Shown in pieces: positions 7,744 through 15,398 of a stretch of DNA of 64,000 bases. This DNA comes from Desulforamulus hydrothermalis Lam5 = DSM 18033 (lineage in GTDB: Bacteria > Bacillota > Desulfotomaculia > Desulfotomaculales > Desulfotomaculaceae): contig NZ_CAOS01000004.1 in NCBI RefSeq assembly GCF_000315365.1, positions 627 through 64,626 on the forward strand, written 5' to 3'. A program made the translations under genes and the position numbers. The notes under the pieces are model-generated. The model made no database searches and had not been told where the DNA came from. It was given only the letters and a program-made list of their open reading frames with translations. Each line of letters begins with the position of its first letter. Position 1 is the first letter of the stretch.

Positions 7744-7908
7744 ATGTTTCTGAAAATTTGTCCCGTGTGTGATAACAAATCCTACAGTGCAGCTTCAAAA
7801 GGACAGTGGATTTGCCCCTACTGTGGCAGTGATATCAGTAAAGAGCCATGCCAGCCGCTTAGGGAGAAAAAGAGAGATAAGGAGGTCAACCATAATGGAA
7901 CAAATTAA
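7744..7908 (+). CDS. Small zinc-ribbon protein
   Basis: 54 residues: MFLKICPVCDNKSYSAASKG, then QWICPYCGSDI and a basic, charged tail. Two CxxC knuckles (CPVC at 6-9, CPYC at 24-27) form a minimal zinc ribbon. Its last 14 nucleotides overlap the start of the VWA gene in another frame, and the VWA ribosome site (AAGGAGGT) lies inside it, so the two are probably translationally coupled. It sits at the expected distance from a candidate promoter. The function is unknown; such ribbons often act as small adaptor or nucleic-acid-binding proteins. It is short, but the cysteine pattern and position support it. Confidence 0.6.
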   Translation: MFLKICPVCDNKSYSAASKGQWICPYCGSDISKEPCQPLREKKRDKEVNHNGTN

Positions 7909-9160
7909 AGTTGATCTGGCGTTAGACAAAACTTTTCTGCTACCCGGCAATAAGCAGGCGGCCTATCTCATGATTAAACTTACTGCACCGGAGCAAGTAG
8001 TTAAGGAAAGACCGGTGCAGAATCTTTCCTTTGTCATTGATCGTAGCGGCAGTATGTCCGGAGAAAAGCTGGACTACACCAAAAAGGCAGTTACCTTTGC
8101 CGTTGGCCATCTTAGTCCTCAGGACTATTGTTCGGTGGTGGCCTTTGATGACATGGTTACGATGGTGGCCCCATCCCACAAGGTGGAGAACAAAGATGAT
8201 CTTAAGATGGCGGTGGAAAGTATCTATCCCGGTGGCAGCACCAATTTAAGCGGAGGCATGCTGCTGGGTTTAAGGGAAGTTAAGCTGGCTCACAAGGAAA
8301 ACCAAATTAATAGGGTGCTGCTGTTGACGGATGGTATGGCCAATGTGGGAGTGACGGACCACGGTGCCCTGGTGGAGAAGGCGCGGGAAATGGCAGCCGG
8401 TGGGGTTAATCTCTCTATTTTTGGATTGGGTGATGACTTTGAAGAAGATTTGCTGCAGGCAATGGCCGAGGCCGGTGGAGGTAACTTTTATTATATAGAA
8501 ACACCGGACCAAATTCCGGGGATTTTTGATCAAGAGCTGACCGGTTTACTCAATATTGTAGCCCAAAACCTGTCAGTGAAAGTGAAACCGGGTCAGGATG
8601 TAGCAATAACCGGGGTATTTGGCTATCCCTTTACCACCGGTGAAGGGGTTACCGTGAACCTGCCTGATATATATAGTGGGGAAACAAAAATTTTGCTGCT
8701 GGAACTGGTGATATTGCCGCTGGCTGAAGGGACCCATAAGCTCCTTAGTGTAGAGCTGGATTATGCAGACGTTCGGGAAAACCTGGCACTGGTTAACCTC
8801 AAGGCCGACCTGAGCGTAAATGCCAGTGCAGAACCGGGTGACGGACCTGCTGAAAACGTAGAAGTAATCAAGCAGGTGGAACTGTTCCGCTGTGCCCAGG
8901 CTAAGGAAGAAGCCATCCGCCTGGCTGATCAGGAGGATTTTGAGGCCAGTCGCTTTGTCCTGGAAAAGCAACTTTTAAAAATGCAGTCCCTGGGAGCTAG
9001 CTTATCCTGCAGTGAGATTAATATGGAAGTGAACGAACTGCAAGAAAACCTTTCTTATATGTCTGAAGGCAGTTATGACAAGGTTTTAAGGAAGAAAATG
9101 TCCTTTAATGTGTACCAGCGGAAGAAAGGGAGAGGTAATAATAAGGCATTTACAGGGTAG
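7895..9160 (+). CDS. von Willebrand factor A domain protein
   Basis: 421 residues from ATG 7895, chosen over an in-frame upstream start because AAGGAGGTC lies 9 bases before it. The VWA domain begins near residue 43 with a MIDAS metal site: DRSGS (49-53), the Thr of the STNLSGG stretch, and the Asp in LLLTDGMANVG. The C-terminal half (about 215-400) is a beta-rich then helical region seen in bacterial VWA proteins related to YfbK/inter-alpha-inhibitor types. There is no signal peptide or membrane segment, so it is probably cytosolic, mediating metal-dependent protein contacts. It follows a tiny zinc-ribbon gene and precedes a WYL regulator. Its partner is unknown. Confidence 0.85.
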   Translation: MEQIKVDLALDKTFLLPGNKQAAYLMIKLTAPEQVVKERPVQNLSFVIDRSGSMSGEKLDYTKKAVTFAVGHLSPQDYCSVVAFDDMVTMVAPSHKVENKDDLKMAVESIYPGGSTNLSGGMLLGLREVKLAHKENQINRVLLLTDGMANVGVTDHGALVEKAREMAAGGVNLSIFGLGDDFEEDLLQAMAEAGGGNFYYIETPDQIPGIFDQELTGLLNIVAQNLSVKVKPGQDVAITGVFGYPFTTGEGVTVNLPDIYSGETKILLLELVILPLAEGTHKLLSVELDYADVRENLALVNLKADLSVNASAEPGDGPAENVEVIKQVELFRCAQAKEEAIRLADQEDFEASRFVLEKQLLKMQSLGASLSCSEINMEVNELQENLSYMSEGSYDKVLRKKMSFNVYQRKKGRGNNKAFTG

Positions 9161-9345
9161 AGATGTTTTCAAGAGGCTGCAGAAAAAAGGGAGGACCATA
9201 CAAATACCGGACCAATTGGGTTAAAGAACTGGATAAATATGTATTCTGTGGATGATTTAGGATAGTTTGAGAAGGTTTTTGTATAATCCCGCCGAATATT
9301 AAACATATGGAATATCCATTTGGAATTAGGGCGGGAGGTACCGGT

Positions 9346-10368
9346 ATGAGTGTACGGCCAAAGAAAGATGCCACCCGGGGATTACGGCTTAATATGATGA
9401 TCGATCTCATTAATAAAAAAACACCCTATGGCGGGGTAACTGTAAAAGAATTGATGGATAAGTTTGAAGTTTCCGAACGGCAAATTCACCGGGATTTAAA
9501 CACCATTGTGAATGAAATGAGAGTCCCTTTAATAAAGCATGAGCGGGTTATCGAGGGCAGCAAGAGAACCTGCTACTGCCTGGAAGTTGGCTATTTACCC
9601 AGCCTGAGTCCGGAAAAGGCTACGGTGCTATTTTTAAGCCTGCTGCAGCAGAAGGGATCTGCCCTGACGGGTCATTTAAATGAATTAAAGGATGCGTTGG
9701 TATCTACCTTGTTCAAGTACCATTACGACCCCAAAGAGTTGGCAGTGGAAAAGCTGCAGAACCGTATCCACCTGGTGGAGGAAACCCTGGTGGAACCGGA
9801 ACGGGTTGGTGAAATGTTCTCCAAGTTAGTCCAGGCCTTAAAGGATTGCCACAGAGTCAAGATTCGCTACTTTGTCACCCACAGCCAGAGGGAAACCGAA
9901 CGAGTGGTGGAACCCTATGGCCTGATCTGCAAGCGGCAAAACTGGTACCTGGTGGGCAAATGCCTTACCCGTAACGCCATCCGGGTTTTCCGGGTTGATC
10001 AAATTAGAGATGTATTTCCCTATACCTCAGAAAAGTACCAATATCCCGCCGATTTTAATTTAAAAAAATACATGGCCCACAGCTGGGGCGTCATCAACGA
10101 CGGTGAGGTCTGCCGGGTTAGGCTAAAGTTTAACCACCGGGTAGCCCACCGGGTAAAGAATTTGATTTACCATCCCTCGCAAGTGCTGGAGGAAGAACTG
10201 CCTGACGGTTCCATTATTGTTTCCTTTATGGTTTGTGGTATCAAGGAGATGAAAACCTGGATTGTCCAATGGGGGGATAATGTAGAAGTATTGGAACCGG
10301 GCTGGTTAAGAGAAGATATGTGTAAATTGGCGAAGGGGATTTGGCAGGTTTATCGGGATGCAAATTGA
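9346..10368 (+). CDS. WYL-domain transcriptional regulator
   Basis: 340 residues from ATG 9346, which has GGGAGGT 7 bases upstream; a longer in-frame start lacks a site. An N-terminal DeoR/HTH_11-type winged helix (GVTVKELMDKFEVSERQIHRDL, about 29-50) is followed by a WYL domain whose signature NWYLVGKC falls at about 199-206, and a C-terminal WCX-like region. WYL domains bind nucleotide or nucleic-acid ligands and often control DNA-damage or phage-defence genes. The gene lies 185 bases after the VWA gene on the same strand and may regulate the local cluster, but no operator was identified. Confidence 0.85.
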   Translation: MSVRPKKDATRGLRLNMMIDLINKKTPYGGVTVKELMDKFEVSERQIHRDLNTIVNEMRVPLIKHERVIEGSKRTCYCLEVGYLPSLSPEKATVLFLSLLQQKGSALTGHLNELKDALVSTLFKYHYDPKELAVEKLQNRIHLVEETLVEPERVGEMFSKLVQALKDCHRVKIRYFVTHSQRETERVVEPYGLICKRQNWYLVGKCLTRNAIRVFRVDQIRDVFPYTSEKYQYPADFNLKKYMAHSWGVINDGEVCRVRLKFNHRVAHRVKNLIYHPSQVLEEELPDGSIIVSFMVCGIKEMKTWIVQWGDNVEVLEPGWLREDMCKLAKGIWQVYRDAN

Positions 10369-10394
10369 GATCTGTGCCTAAAAGAAGGTTTTTT

Positions 10395-10568
10395 ATGAAA
10401 AGGTTAAAAACAGGGTTACTATCCTTGTGTTGTTCGGCTTTTCTATTTACTGCTGCAGCCTGTTCCTCTGGACCGTCTCCGATAGACGTTTCAAAAGGGT
10501 TTCTGGGGGCATTGAAAGAAGCAAATTATGAAAAAGCAGGTTTATACGGGTGGCAAATAAACAAATAA
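10395..10568 (+). CDS. Short lipoprotein, possibly truncated
   Basis: 57 residues from ATG 10395. A lipoprotein signal (MKRLKTGLLSLCCSAFLFTAAACSS) with lipobox TAAAC predicts a lipidated Cys at about residue 21. The mature part is only about 36 residues (VSKGFLGALKEANYEKAGLYG), resembling the beginning of a DUF4878/NTF2-like lipoprotein that would normally run on for another 80 or more residues. It therefore may be a truncated remnant. It follows the WYL gene by 26 bases and a terminator follows it. Confidence 0.55.
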   Translation: MKRLKTGLLSLCCSAFLFTAAACSSGPSPIDVSKGFLGALKEANYEKAGLYGWQINK

Positions 10569-10590
10569 ATTTGTTCCCCTGACACAGAAA

Positions 10591-10626
10591 AAGGCTTCTG
10601 GCAAAATTGCTAGAAGCCTTGATTTT
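10591..10626 (+). terminator. Rho-independent terminator
   Basis: Stem AAGGCTTCT / AGAAGCCTT, extended by partly paired GGCA/TTGCT, followed by GATTTT. It ends the WYL/lipoprotein transcript and lies just before the oppositely oriented tRNA-Arg. Confidence 0.65.
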
Positions 10627-10628
10627 AC

Positions 10629-10705
<77 letters not shown>

Positions 10706-10891
10706 ATTTTTTTAATCAACACATGATATTTTAACATATGGTTTTGCGAAATACAAGCTAAAATTATTGTTTTATTTATAAACAGATTATACTTCCGGTA
10801 AAGTTTGGCAGTAAAATTTATGCCTCACGGTGGAAGGTTTTCTTTTTCAATCAAAAAGGAAAAACCCTGCCTTTTAGCAGAGTTAATTTAC

Positions 10892-10967
10892 TGGTTGCGG
10901 GAGGAGGACTTGAACCTCCGACCTTCGGGTTATGAGCCCGACGAGCTGCCAACTGCTCTATCCCGCG
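10892..10967 (-). tRNA. Initiator tRNA-fMet (CAU)
   Basis: On the minus strand it starts CGCGGGATAGAGCAG. Anticodon loop CTCATAA lies on a stem with three consecutive G-C pairs (GGG/CCC), and the first acceptor position is an unpaired C against A. Both are initiator hallmarks. It ends TCCCGCA-A-CCA with CCA encoded. Confidence 0.93.
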
Positions 10968-11038
10968 CCAACCATCTTATTATAACTGGACTTTTAGGTA
11001 AAGTCAAATATTATTTGAGACATACCCTTGTTAGTTTT

Positions 11039-11389
11039 TCAACGGTTGGATCGTATGCGCTCACATATTTCATAAATAGCGGCCAACTCATCCTGGTCTG
11101 CTGTGGCCAACTTATTTAAGAAGTTGATTAGGCTTTCATCCATGTTCTTCTGATTTAGCTTAATTCTTTCCTGTTCGGAAAGAGGGGGGCGTTTACCCGT
11201 CTGTATTTCATGCAGCATCTCCATCATTTGTTTGGCGCTTTCTTCGCTCAATTGCATGGGAATATACATTTTCAACAATTCCTTTTCCTCCTCAGTGATA
11301 GAGGCAGGCTGAATTTGGTTTTCATTTTGCATATCCTGGCGCAACCTGTTGAGCAGATTAACCAGATCGTCTTTGGTAAGGTGGGACAT
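11039..11389 (-). CDS. Hypothetical helical protein
   Basis: 116 residues, not assigned to a named family. It is almost entirely charged, predicted helical sequence (MSHLTKDDLVNLLNRLRQDM at the start, then EEKELLKMYIPMQLSEESAKQMMEMLHEI). There is no signal peptide, membrane segment or cysteine. The start ATG is preceded on its strand by GGAGG. It is monocistronic, flanked by a tRNA-fMet gene on the same strand and a divergent PHP gene. It may be a small cytosolic protein restricted to this lineage; no function is assigned. Confidence 0.7.
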   Translation of the reverse strand: MSHLTKDDLVNLLNRLRQDMQNENQIQPASITEEEKELLKMYIPMQLSEESAKQMMEMLHEIQTGKRPPLSEQERIKLNQKNMDESLINFLNKLATADQDELAAIYEICERIRSNR

Positions 11390-11550
11390 TAATAAACCTC
11401 CAATCTGAAAGATAATAACACAATTTAATTTTATCAGAAAAATTTAGACAAATAAAACATTATCTTAAATATGTATACAGTTTAAATTTATTGATTTTTT
11501 TCTTAACTGCTTATATGATTGGCTTTATAGAACTGCAAGGTGGGTGAAAA

Positions 11551-12363
11551 ATGTTAACAGACTATCATATTCATGTGGAACAAGGGCCATACACTGTAGA
11601 ATGGCTATCGAAGTTTGCGCGCCGGGCCGAGGCGGCGGGGATTGAGGAGTGGGGAATTTCAGAACATGCTTACAGGTTTGTAGAGACCCGTCATATTTTC
11701 TGGAATGATTGGGTGGAAGCAAGGCAAAACCAGAGAATGGAAGAATATTTAGAGATGATTCTGAAAGCCCGGCAAGCGGGAATCAGGGTAAAGTTTGGCA
11801 TTGAGATGGATTACTTTCCGGGCAAAGAAAAAGAAATAGAAGCATTTATTAAAAATTATCCTTTTGACTACGTTATAGGTTCGGTACACTGGATTGATGA
11901 ATGGGGTATCGACCTGTCGGAGATGAAAGAGGAATGGAACCGGAGAAAAGTTGAGGAGGTTTGGCTGGCTTATTTTGAACGAGTTGAGAGTTTGGCACAG
12001 AGCAAGTTATTTGATATTGCCGGGCACCTTGACTTAGCTAAAATTTTTAAGTATGTACCGGAAGATGTAAACTTTCTTAAGGAGTTATACGACCGGGTTG
12101 CCAGGCTGCTGGCGGCCAACGGCACATGTATAGAGATCAGTACAGCCGGTTTAAGGAAACCGGTGGGGGAAATATATCCTCACCCGTTATTGCTGGAAGC
12201 ATGCTATAAACAAGGGGTACCCATTGTCATCAGCTCAGATGCCCACTGCCCGAAGGATGTAGGGGCGAATTTTTCGCAAGCCGTTGCTTTGGCCAAACGG
12301 GTGGGCTATCGGGAGATACAGGTGTTTTCAAACCGGCAGGCAGTTGCCCGCCCATTGGGTTAA
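11551..12363 (+). CDS. PHP-domain phosphatase, HisJ-like
   Basis: 270 residues with the full PHP metal-site series: DYHIHVEQ (4-11), SEHAYR (about 47-52), GIEMDYF, GSVHWIDEW, GHLDLAK and SSDAHCP. The order and size match the histidinol-phosphatase (HisJ/HisK, PHP) family, which removes phosphate from L-histidinol phosphate in histidine synthesis. No other his gene is nearby, so the specific substrate is uncertain and it could be a more general PHP phosphoesterase. The ATG follows AAGGTGGGTG at a normal distance. It is monocistronic, with its own terminator. Confidence 0.8.
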   Translation: MLTDYHIHVEQGPYTVEWLSKFARRAEAAGIEEWGISEHAYRFVETRHIFWNDWVEARQNQRMEEYLEMILKARQAGIRVKFGIEMDYFPGKEKEIEAFIKNYPFDYVIGSVHWIDEWGIDLSEMKEEWNRRKVEEVWLAYFERVESLAQSKLFDIAGHLDLAKIFKYVPEDVNFLKELYDRVARLLAANGTCIEISTAGLRKPVGEIYPHPLLLEACYKQGVPIVISSDAHCPKDVGANFSQAVALAKRVGYREIQVFSNRQAVARPLG

Positions 12364-12370
12364 GAAGCAA

Positions 12371-12398
12371 AGGCGCTGAAATTACGAGCGCCTTTTTC
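12371..12398 (+). terminator. Rho-independent terminator
   Basis: Stem AGGCGCT / AGCGCCT with a 9-base loop followed by TTTTTCTTTTT, a few bases after the PHP gene stop. Confidence 0.8.
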
Positions 12399-12449
12399 TT
12401 TTTACATAAAAAAACAAATCTTACCTTGATTTATAGGGGGGTTGTTCAC

Positions 12450-13550
12450 ATGCCTTTATCCGGGATATTTCACTTTGTGGGTGCCAGAATACTAAAAACG
12501 GGAATTGCGGTTGCCCTGTCCATGTATATATGCACCCTGCTGCAAATTGAACCTAAAGTCTTTGCTGCCGTCAGTGCGGTGATTAATGTACAACCATCCA
12601 TCTATCGTTCTTTCCGTAATGCGGTGGAACAAGTTATAACTCATATTATCTCGGTGCTTATAGCAGTTATTTGTGGCTATACGTTTGGTACAGGACCGAT
12701 AATAATGGGTCTGGTCACCGTCCTCATCATTTCTACTAACGTCAAGCTAAATCTAAAACAGGGTATTTCTATGGGGGTTGTGGCCGGGATTTTTGTACTT
12801 GATGCACCGCAACATGATTTTCTGCAGCACGCCTTAACCAGGTCATATGTTATTTTTATCGGATTAGGCTCAGCACTTTTCATAAACAGTTTTTTATCCC
12901 AGCCCCGCTATAGCAACAATTTTTTAGTCCAACTGGCTAAATTAAATGAATTAACTGCCGGTTTTTTTACAGAATTGGTAAAAGGTTTTATTAAGCTGGA
13001 GCCGCTCAACAGAGATGAATATGAGAAGAAGCGAGCGGAGATTAAGGAAGTGCTGGCAGTATCGAAAAACCTGTTTGCTTTACACAAGGAGCAAAACCGC
13101 TATTTAAAGCATGTTCCGCAAGAAATGCAGGAATTATGGGAAAAATACTTGGATTTTAATGTAAAGTTATTTTATAAAAGTCAAGAAATTTACAGTGCCA
13201 CCGAACAGCGTTTGATTTGGCGCATGGAAAGGGGAAACCCACCTATTTCGGATGAGTTTAACATGGTGTTAGCAATGCTGGAGAGGGGTATCGCATCTTT
13301 TGAAAAGTTAAATGAGGGCTTGTCTGAACATGTTTCACAGGGTAAACCCTTGCCGCCGGTACAAGTTAATGAGCAATTTTGGGAAGAATTAAGTTTTTTT
13401 ATCGACCAATGGCACAGCAGGTTGACCGGTGCCGACTTTTTGCATGCCTTTATGTATGTGTCAGTGGTGGCAAATGATATCAAGTGGGCCAGCCGGAGCA
13501 TTAAGGATTTTTCCCTGACGCAAAGGCAGGATAAGCCGACAGCTTTTTGA
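12450..13550 (+). CDS. FUSC/aromatic acid exporter-like membrane protein
   Basis: 366 residues from ATG 12450, preceded by ATAGGGGGG. The N-terminal about 150 residues hold four to five hydrophobic helices (for example TGIAVALSMYICTLLQI, AVEQVITHIISVLIAVICGY, SYVIFIGLGSALFINSFL), with the VFAAVSAVINVQPS segment typical of the ArAE/DUF939 family. The C-terminal about 200 residues are soluble and helical. Related proteins (AaeB, YgaE-like) are proposed exporters of aromatic carboxylates. The gene stands alone with no linked regulator, so the substrate is unknown. Confidence 0.78.
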   Translation: MPLSGIFHFVGARILKTGIAVALSMYICTLLQIEPKVFAAVSAVINVQPSIYRSFRNAVEQVITHIISVLIAVICGYTFGTGPIIMGLVTVLIISTNVKLNLKQGISMGVVAGIFVLDAPQHDFLQHALTRSYVIFIGLGSALFINSFLSQPRYSNNFLVQLAKLNELTAGFFTELVKGFIKLEPLNRDEYEKKRAEIKEVLAVSKNLFALHKEQNRYLKHVPQEMQELWEKYLDFNVKLFYKSQEIYSATEQRLIWRMERGNPPISDEFNMVLAMLERGIASFEKLNEGLSEHVSQGKPLPPVQVNEQFWEELSFFIDQWHSRLTGADFLHAFMYVSVVANDIKWASRSIKDFSLTQRQDKPTAF

Positions 13551-13654
13551 ATAATTTTAACAAGTTTGTTGATATTTAACTTATTAGACAAAATTTTTAT
13601 CATCACAACTAAATTGGCTATTTCATAGATTGGTAGAAAAAAGGGGTTGATCTG

Positions 13655-13765
13655 ATGCCTTATGCAGAATCCTGCAATAACAACTTCTGGCTGCCGATTA
13701 TTTGCTGTATTTTTCTTTTCCTGCTCATTATAGCGATAATTGTTCTGCTTATCTGGTTCTTATAA
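13655..13765 (+). CDS. Tiny membrane protein, spore YjcZ-like
   Basis: 36 residues: a short polar start (MPYAESCNNNFW), then one long hydrophobic helix (LPIICCIFLFLLIIAIIVLLIWFL). An AAAGGGG ribosome site lies 8 bases before the ATG and a strong terminator lies directly after the stop, so this is a separate transcription unit. Very small one-helix proteins of this form are common in endospore formers (YjcZ/SspJ-like families) and are usually made late in sporulation. That parallel is from form only. Confidence 0.6.
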   Translation: MPYAESCNNNFWLPIICCIFLFLLIIAIIVLLIWFL

Positions 13766-13775
13766 TTTTGAGAAC

Positions 13776-13802
13776 AGCACTGCTGCCGGCAGTGCTTTTT
13801 TC
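13776..13802 (+). terminator. Rho-independent terminator
   Basis: Perfect 8-bp stem AGCACTGC / GCAGTGCT with loop TGCCG followed by TTTTTTC, 10 bases after the small membrane protein gene. Confidence 0.85.
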
Positions 13803-13895
13803 GTTGGCCGGCATATTTAATTGACTATGCATAACCGGCTCGTTAAAAAGCTAAACTAGTGAAGGTATTAATAAAGGCAAAGGGTATACGGCGTT

Positions 13896-14633
13896 ATGTA
13901 CATCAAAGGCCCTTATAAAAAAAACAGTCTCCCCTGGTTATGGCTTGCTTTTCTTATAGTTTTTATAGGCTTGGGATTTTTCCTCAAAGGTATCGCTGAC
14001 AGGTCGGAAGCCCTAAATAAGCCAGGGCCTCAGCGCAAACCCCTGCCACAGCAACCGGTGGTTATCATTGACCCGGGCCATGGGGGCAGCGATCCGGGCG
14101 CATGCCGGGAGGGAGTTATGGAAAAAGACATTAACCTGGCGATTGCCAAACGGGTGGCCAGGCATGCAAAGGGTTGTAAAATAAAACTAACCAGGGATAA
14201 GGATATAGACTTTACCGGGGACGGCGTATATTCCAAGGAAGCTGAACGGCAGGATTTAGACAAGAGGATAGAACTGGCCCGCCAATACCGGGGTGATGTT
14301 TTCATCAGCATTCATGTCAACACCGGGCTGGGCCGGGACAGGGGGGCAATTACATATTATGATGCGGCCAACCCCGGCAGCACCCGTTTGGCTTATGCAG
14401 TTCAAAAGGAAATAAACCGGCTGCCCGGCATGCCGGTAAAAGAACCAAGGGCAGACACCTTCTATTTGTTTAAACATTTAGATATACCGGTTGTTATTGT
14501 CGAAACCGGTTGGCTTTGCAACCTGGAAGAAAGAAACAGGTTGCAAAATCCGCAGTACCAGGAACAACTGGCCAAAGCCATCGGACGTGGAACTATTCAA
14601 TTCCTCACAAAAGACAACCCTAAAATACATTAA
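13896..14633 (+). CDS. N-acetylmuramoyl-L-alanine amidase, CwlD-like
   Basis: 245 residues. One N-terminal membrane anchor (LPWLWLAFLIVFIGLGFFL, about 12-30) precedes an Amidase_3 domain. It has the zinc-site series DPGHGGSDPGA with its His (about 57-67), Glu in VMEKDINLAIA, His in FISIHVN, and the late Glu in VIVETGWLCN. It cleaves the bond between muramic acid and L-alanine in peptidoglycan. The short anchored form with no cell-wall-binding repeats is like CwlD, which makes the muramic-delta-lactam of spore cortex. The role in spore cortex is inferred, since vegetative amidases share the fold. The gene is monocistronic. Confidence 0.85.
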   Translation: MYIKGPYKKNSLPWLWLAFLIVFIGLGFFLKGIADRSEALNKPGPQRKPLPQQPVVIIDPGHGGSDPGACREGVMEKDINLAIAKRVARHAKGCKIKLTRDKDIDFTGDGVYSKEAERQDLDKRIELARQYRGDVFISIHVNTGLGRDRGAITYYDAANPGSTRLAYAVQKEINRLPGMPVKEPRADTFYLFKHLDIPVVIVETGWLCNLEERNRLQNPQYQEQLAKAIGRGTIQFLTKDNPKIH

Positions 14634-14639
14634 GAGAAC

Positions 14640-14871
14640 TGTCAGGTAGCTGCCGGCCACTTGCCCAAGCATGAGCGAAGAAAGAAATCGGGGTGGCGCC
14701 CACGTCATGCGGGCGCCGGCCGAACCGGGCCATCCTGGCCCGGTTGAGACGATCCCAAGGGCGACCGTAGCAAATCATAGCGCTGTCGGTGCGTAGACCG
14801 GGGCCAAAGGAATCATAAACCACAGTTAAAGTTTGTCGACACTCTGAACAGTCCCCGGGGGGACTGTTCAG
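14640..14871. ncRNA. GC-rich structured intergenic element (candidate RNA or repeat)
   Basis: A GC-rich block between convergent amidase and DUF2680 genes, unlike the AT-rich spacers elsewhere. It contains several strong hairpins: GGCGCCC/GGGCGCC (14695-14717), AACCGGGCCA/TGGCCCGGTT (14723-14745, perfect 10 bp), ACCG...CGGT around an inner AGC/GCT (14764-14790), and a 13-bp palindrome CTGAACAGTCCCC/GGGGACTGTTCAG (14844-14871). A frame on the minus strand is open across much of it (CYGRPWDRLNRARMARFGRR and on), but it has no ribosome site and no protein-like hydrophobic pattern. It may be a structured RNA, a mobile repeat, or both. I do not recognise an Rfam class. Confidence 0.5.
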
Positions 14872-14879
14872 TATGCATC

Positions 14880-15218
14880 TTATGTTTGCGGTTGTACCGG
14901 TTGGCGGTTCATCCAACGTCCGCCGCCCATGCCGGGGCCTTTGCCAAAGCATCCCTGACCGCCGCCGGGGCAAATGTAACCGTTTTTAGCATGCCATTCC
15001 TTCATTTGGTCGAAATGCTGCTGCCAGGCTTGCCCCTGTTCCGGTGTCAGTTGGCCGTTTTTAACAGCCTGTTCAACCCAGGCCTTTTTGGCAGCAAACT
15101 TTTGGTCGAACCATGCTTTAGCCTGAGAGCTGACATCGTCAGCGGCAAAGGCGGTGGGAACTGTAAAGGCAATTACTGCCATAATTAAGAGGCCCACCAG
15201 GATTAAACGTTTGTTCAT
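14880..15218 (-). CDS. Secreted DUF2680 (YckD-like) protein
   Basis: 112 residues. The signal peptide MNKRLILVGLLIMAVIAFTV ends in AFA-ADD (about residue 25). The mature part is helical (SSQAKAWFDQKFAAKKAWVEQAV, then KNGQLTPEQGQAWQQHFDQM, the typical DUF2680 repeat), ending in a glycine-rich tail with two Cys (CPGGGQGCFGKG). The family is secreted and of unknown role. AAAGGAGTTGAGAAC stands before the ATG, and a TTGTAA-TATAAA promoter is readable upstream on the minus strand (about 15240-15275). It converges on the structured element. Confidence 0.8.
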   Translation of the reverse strand: MNKRLILVGLLIMAVIAFTVPTAFAADDVSSQAKAWFDQKFAAKKAWVEQAVKNGQLTPEQGQAWQQHFDQMKEWHAKNGYICPGGGQGCFGKGPGMGGGRWMNRQPVQPQT

Positions 15219-15320
15219 GTTCTCAACTCCTTTCTTTGTTTATTTATATAATAACCAGAAAGTTTTACAAACCAGTCTCCTAAATGTTACAAAAGTGTCA
15301 CAGTTTTACCGGTTGCCTGT

Positions 15321-15349
15321 TTTAACGGGGCGGCAGTTAATGGTATAAT
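15321..15349 (+). promoter_or_regulatory. Sigma-A-type promoter
   Basis: TTTAAC (15321-15326), a 17-base spacer, then a perfect TATAAT (15344-15349), about 50 bases before the metallohydrolase start. It has the right position and spacing for the main vegetative promoter. Confidence 0.6.
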
Positions 15350-15398
15350 GCTTTTTGTTATGCAGCAATACAGCAGCGGATAACAGGAGTGGGTGAAG

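Noticed and set aside
7769-7894. Upstream extension of the VWA protein to an earlier in-frame start
   Set aside because: The extra residues overlap the zinc-ribbon gene in another frame and lack a ribosome site, while AAGGAGGT precedes ATG 7895.
14620-14973. Open frame on the minus strand across the structured element, 117 residues
   Set aside because: It overlaps the DUF2680 coding region in another frame, has no ribosome site and no domain-like pattern; the hairpins explain the sequence better.
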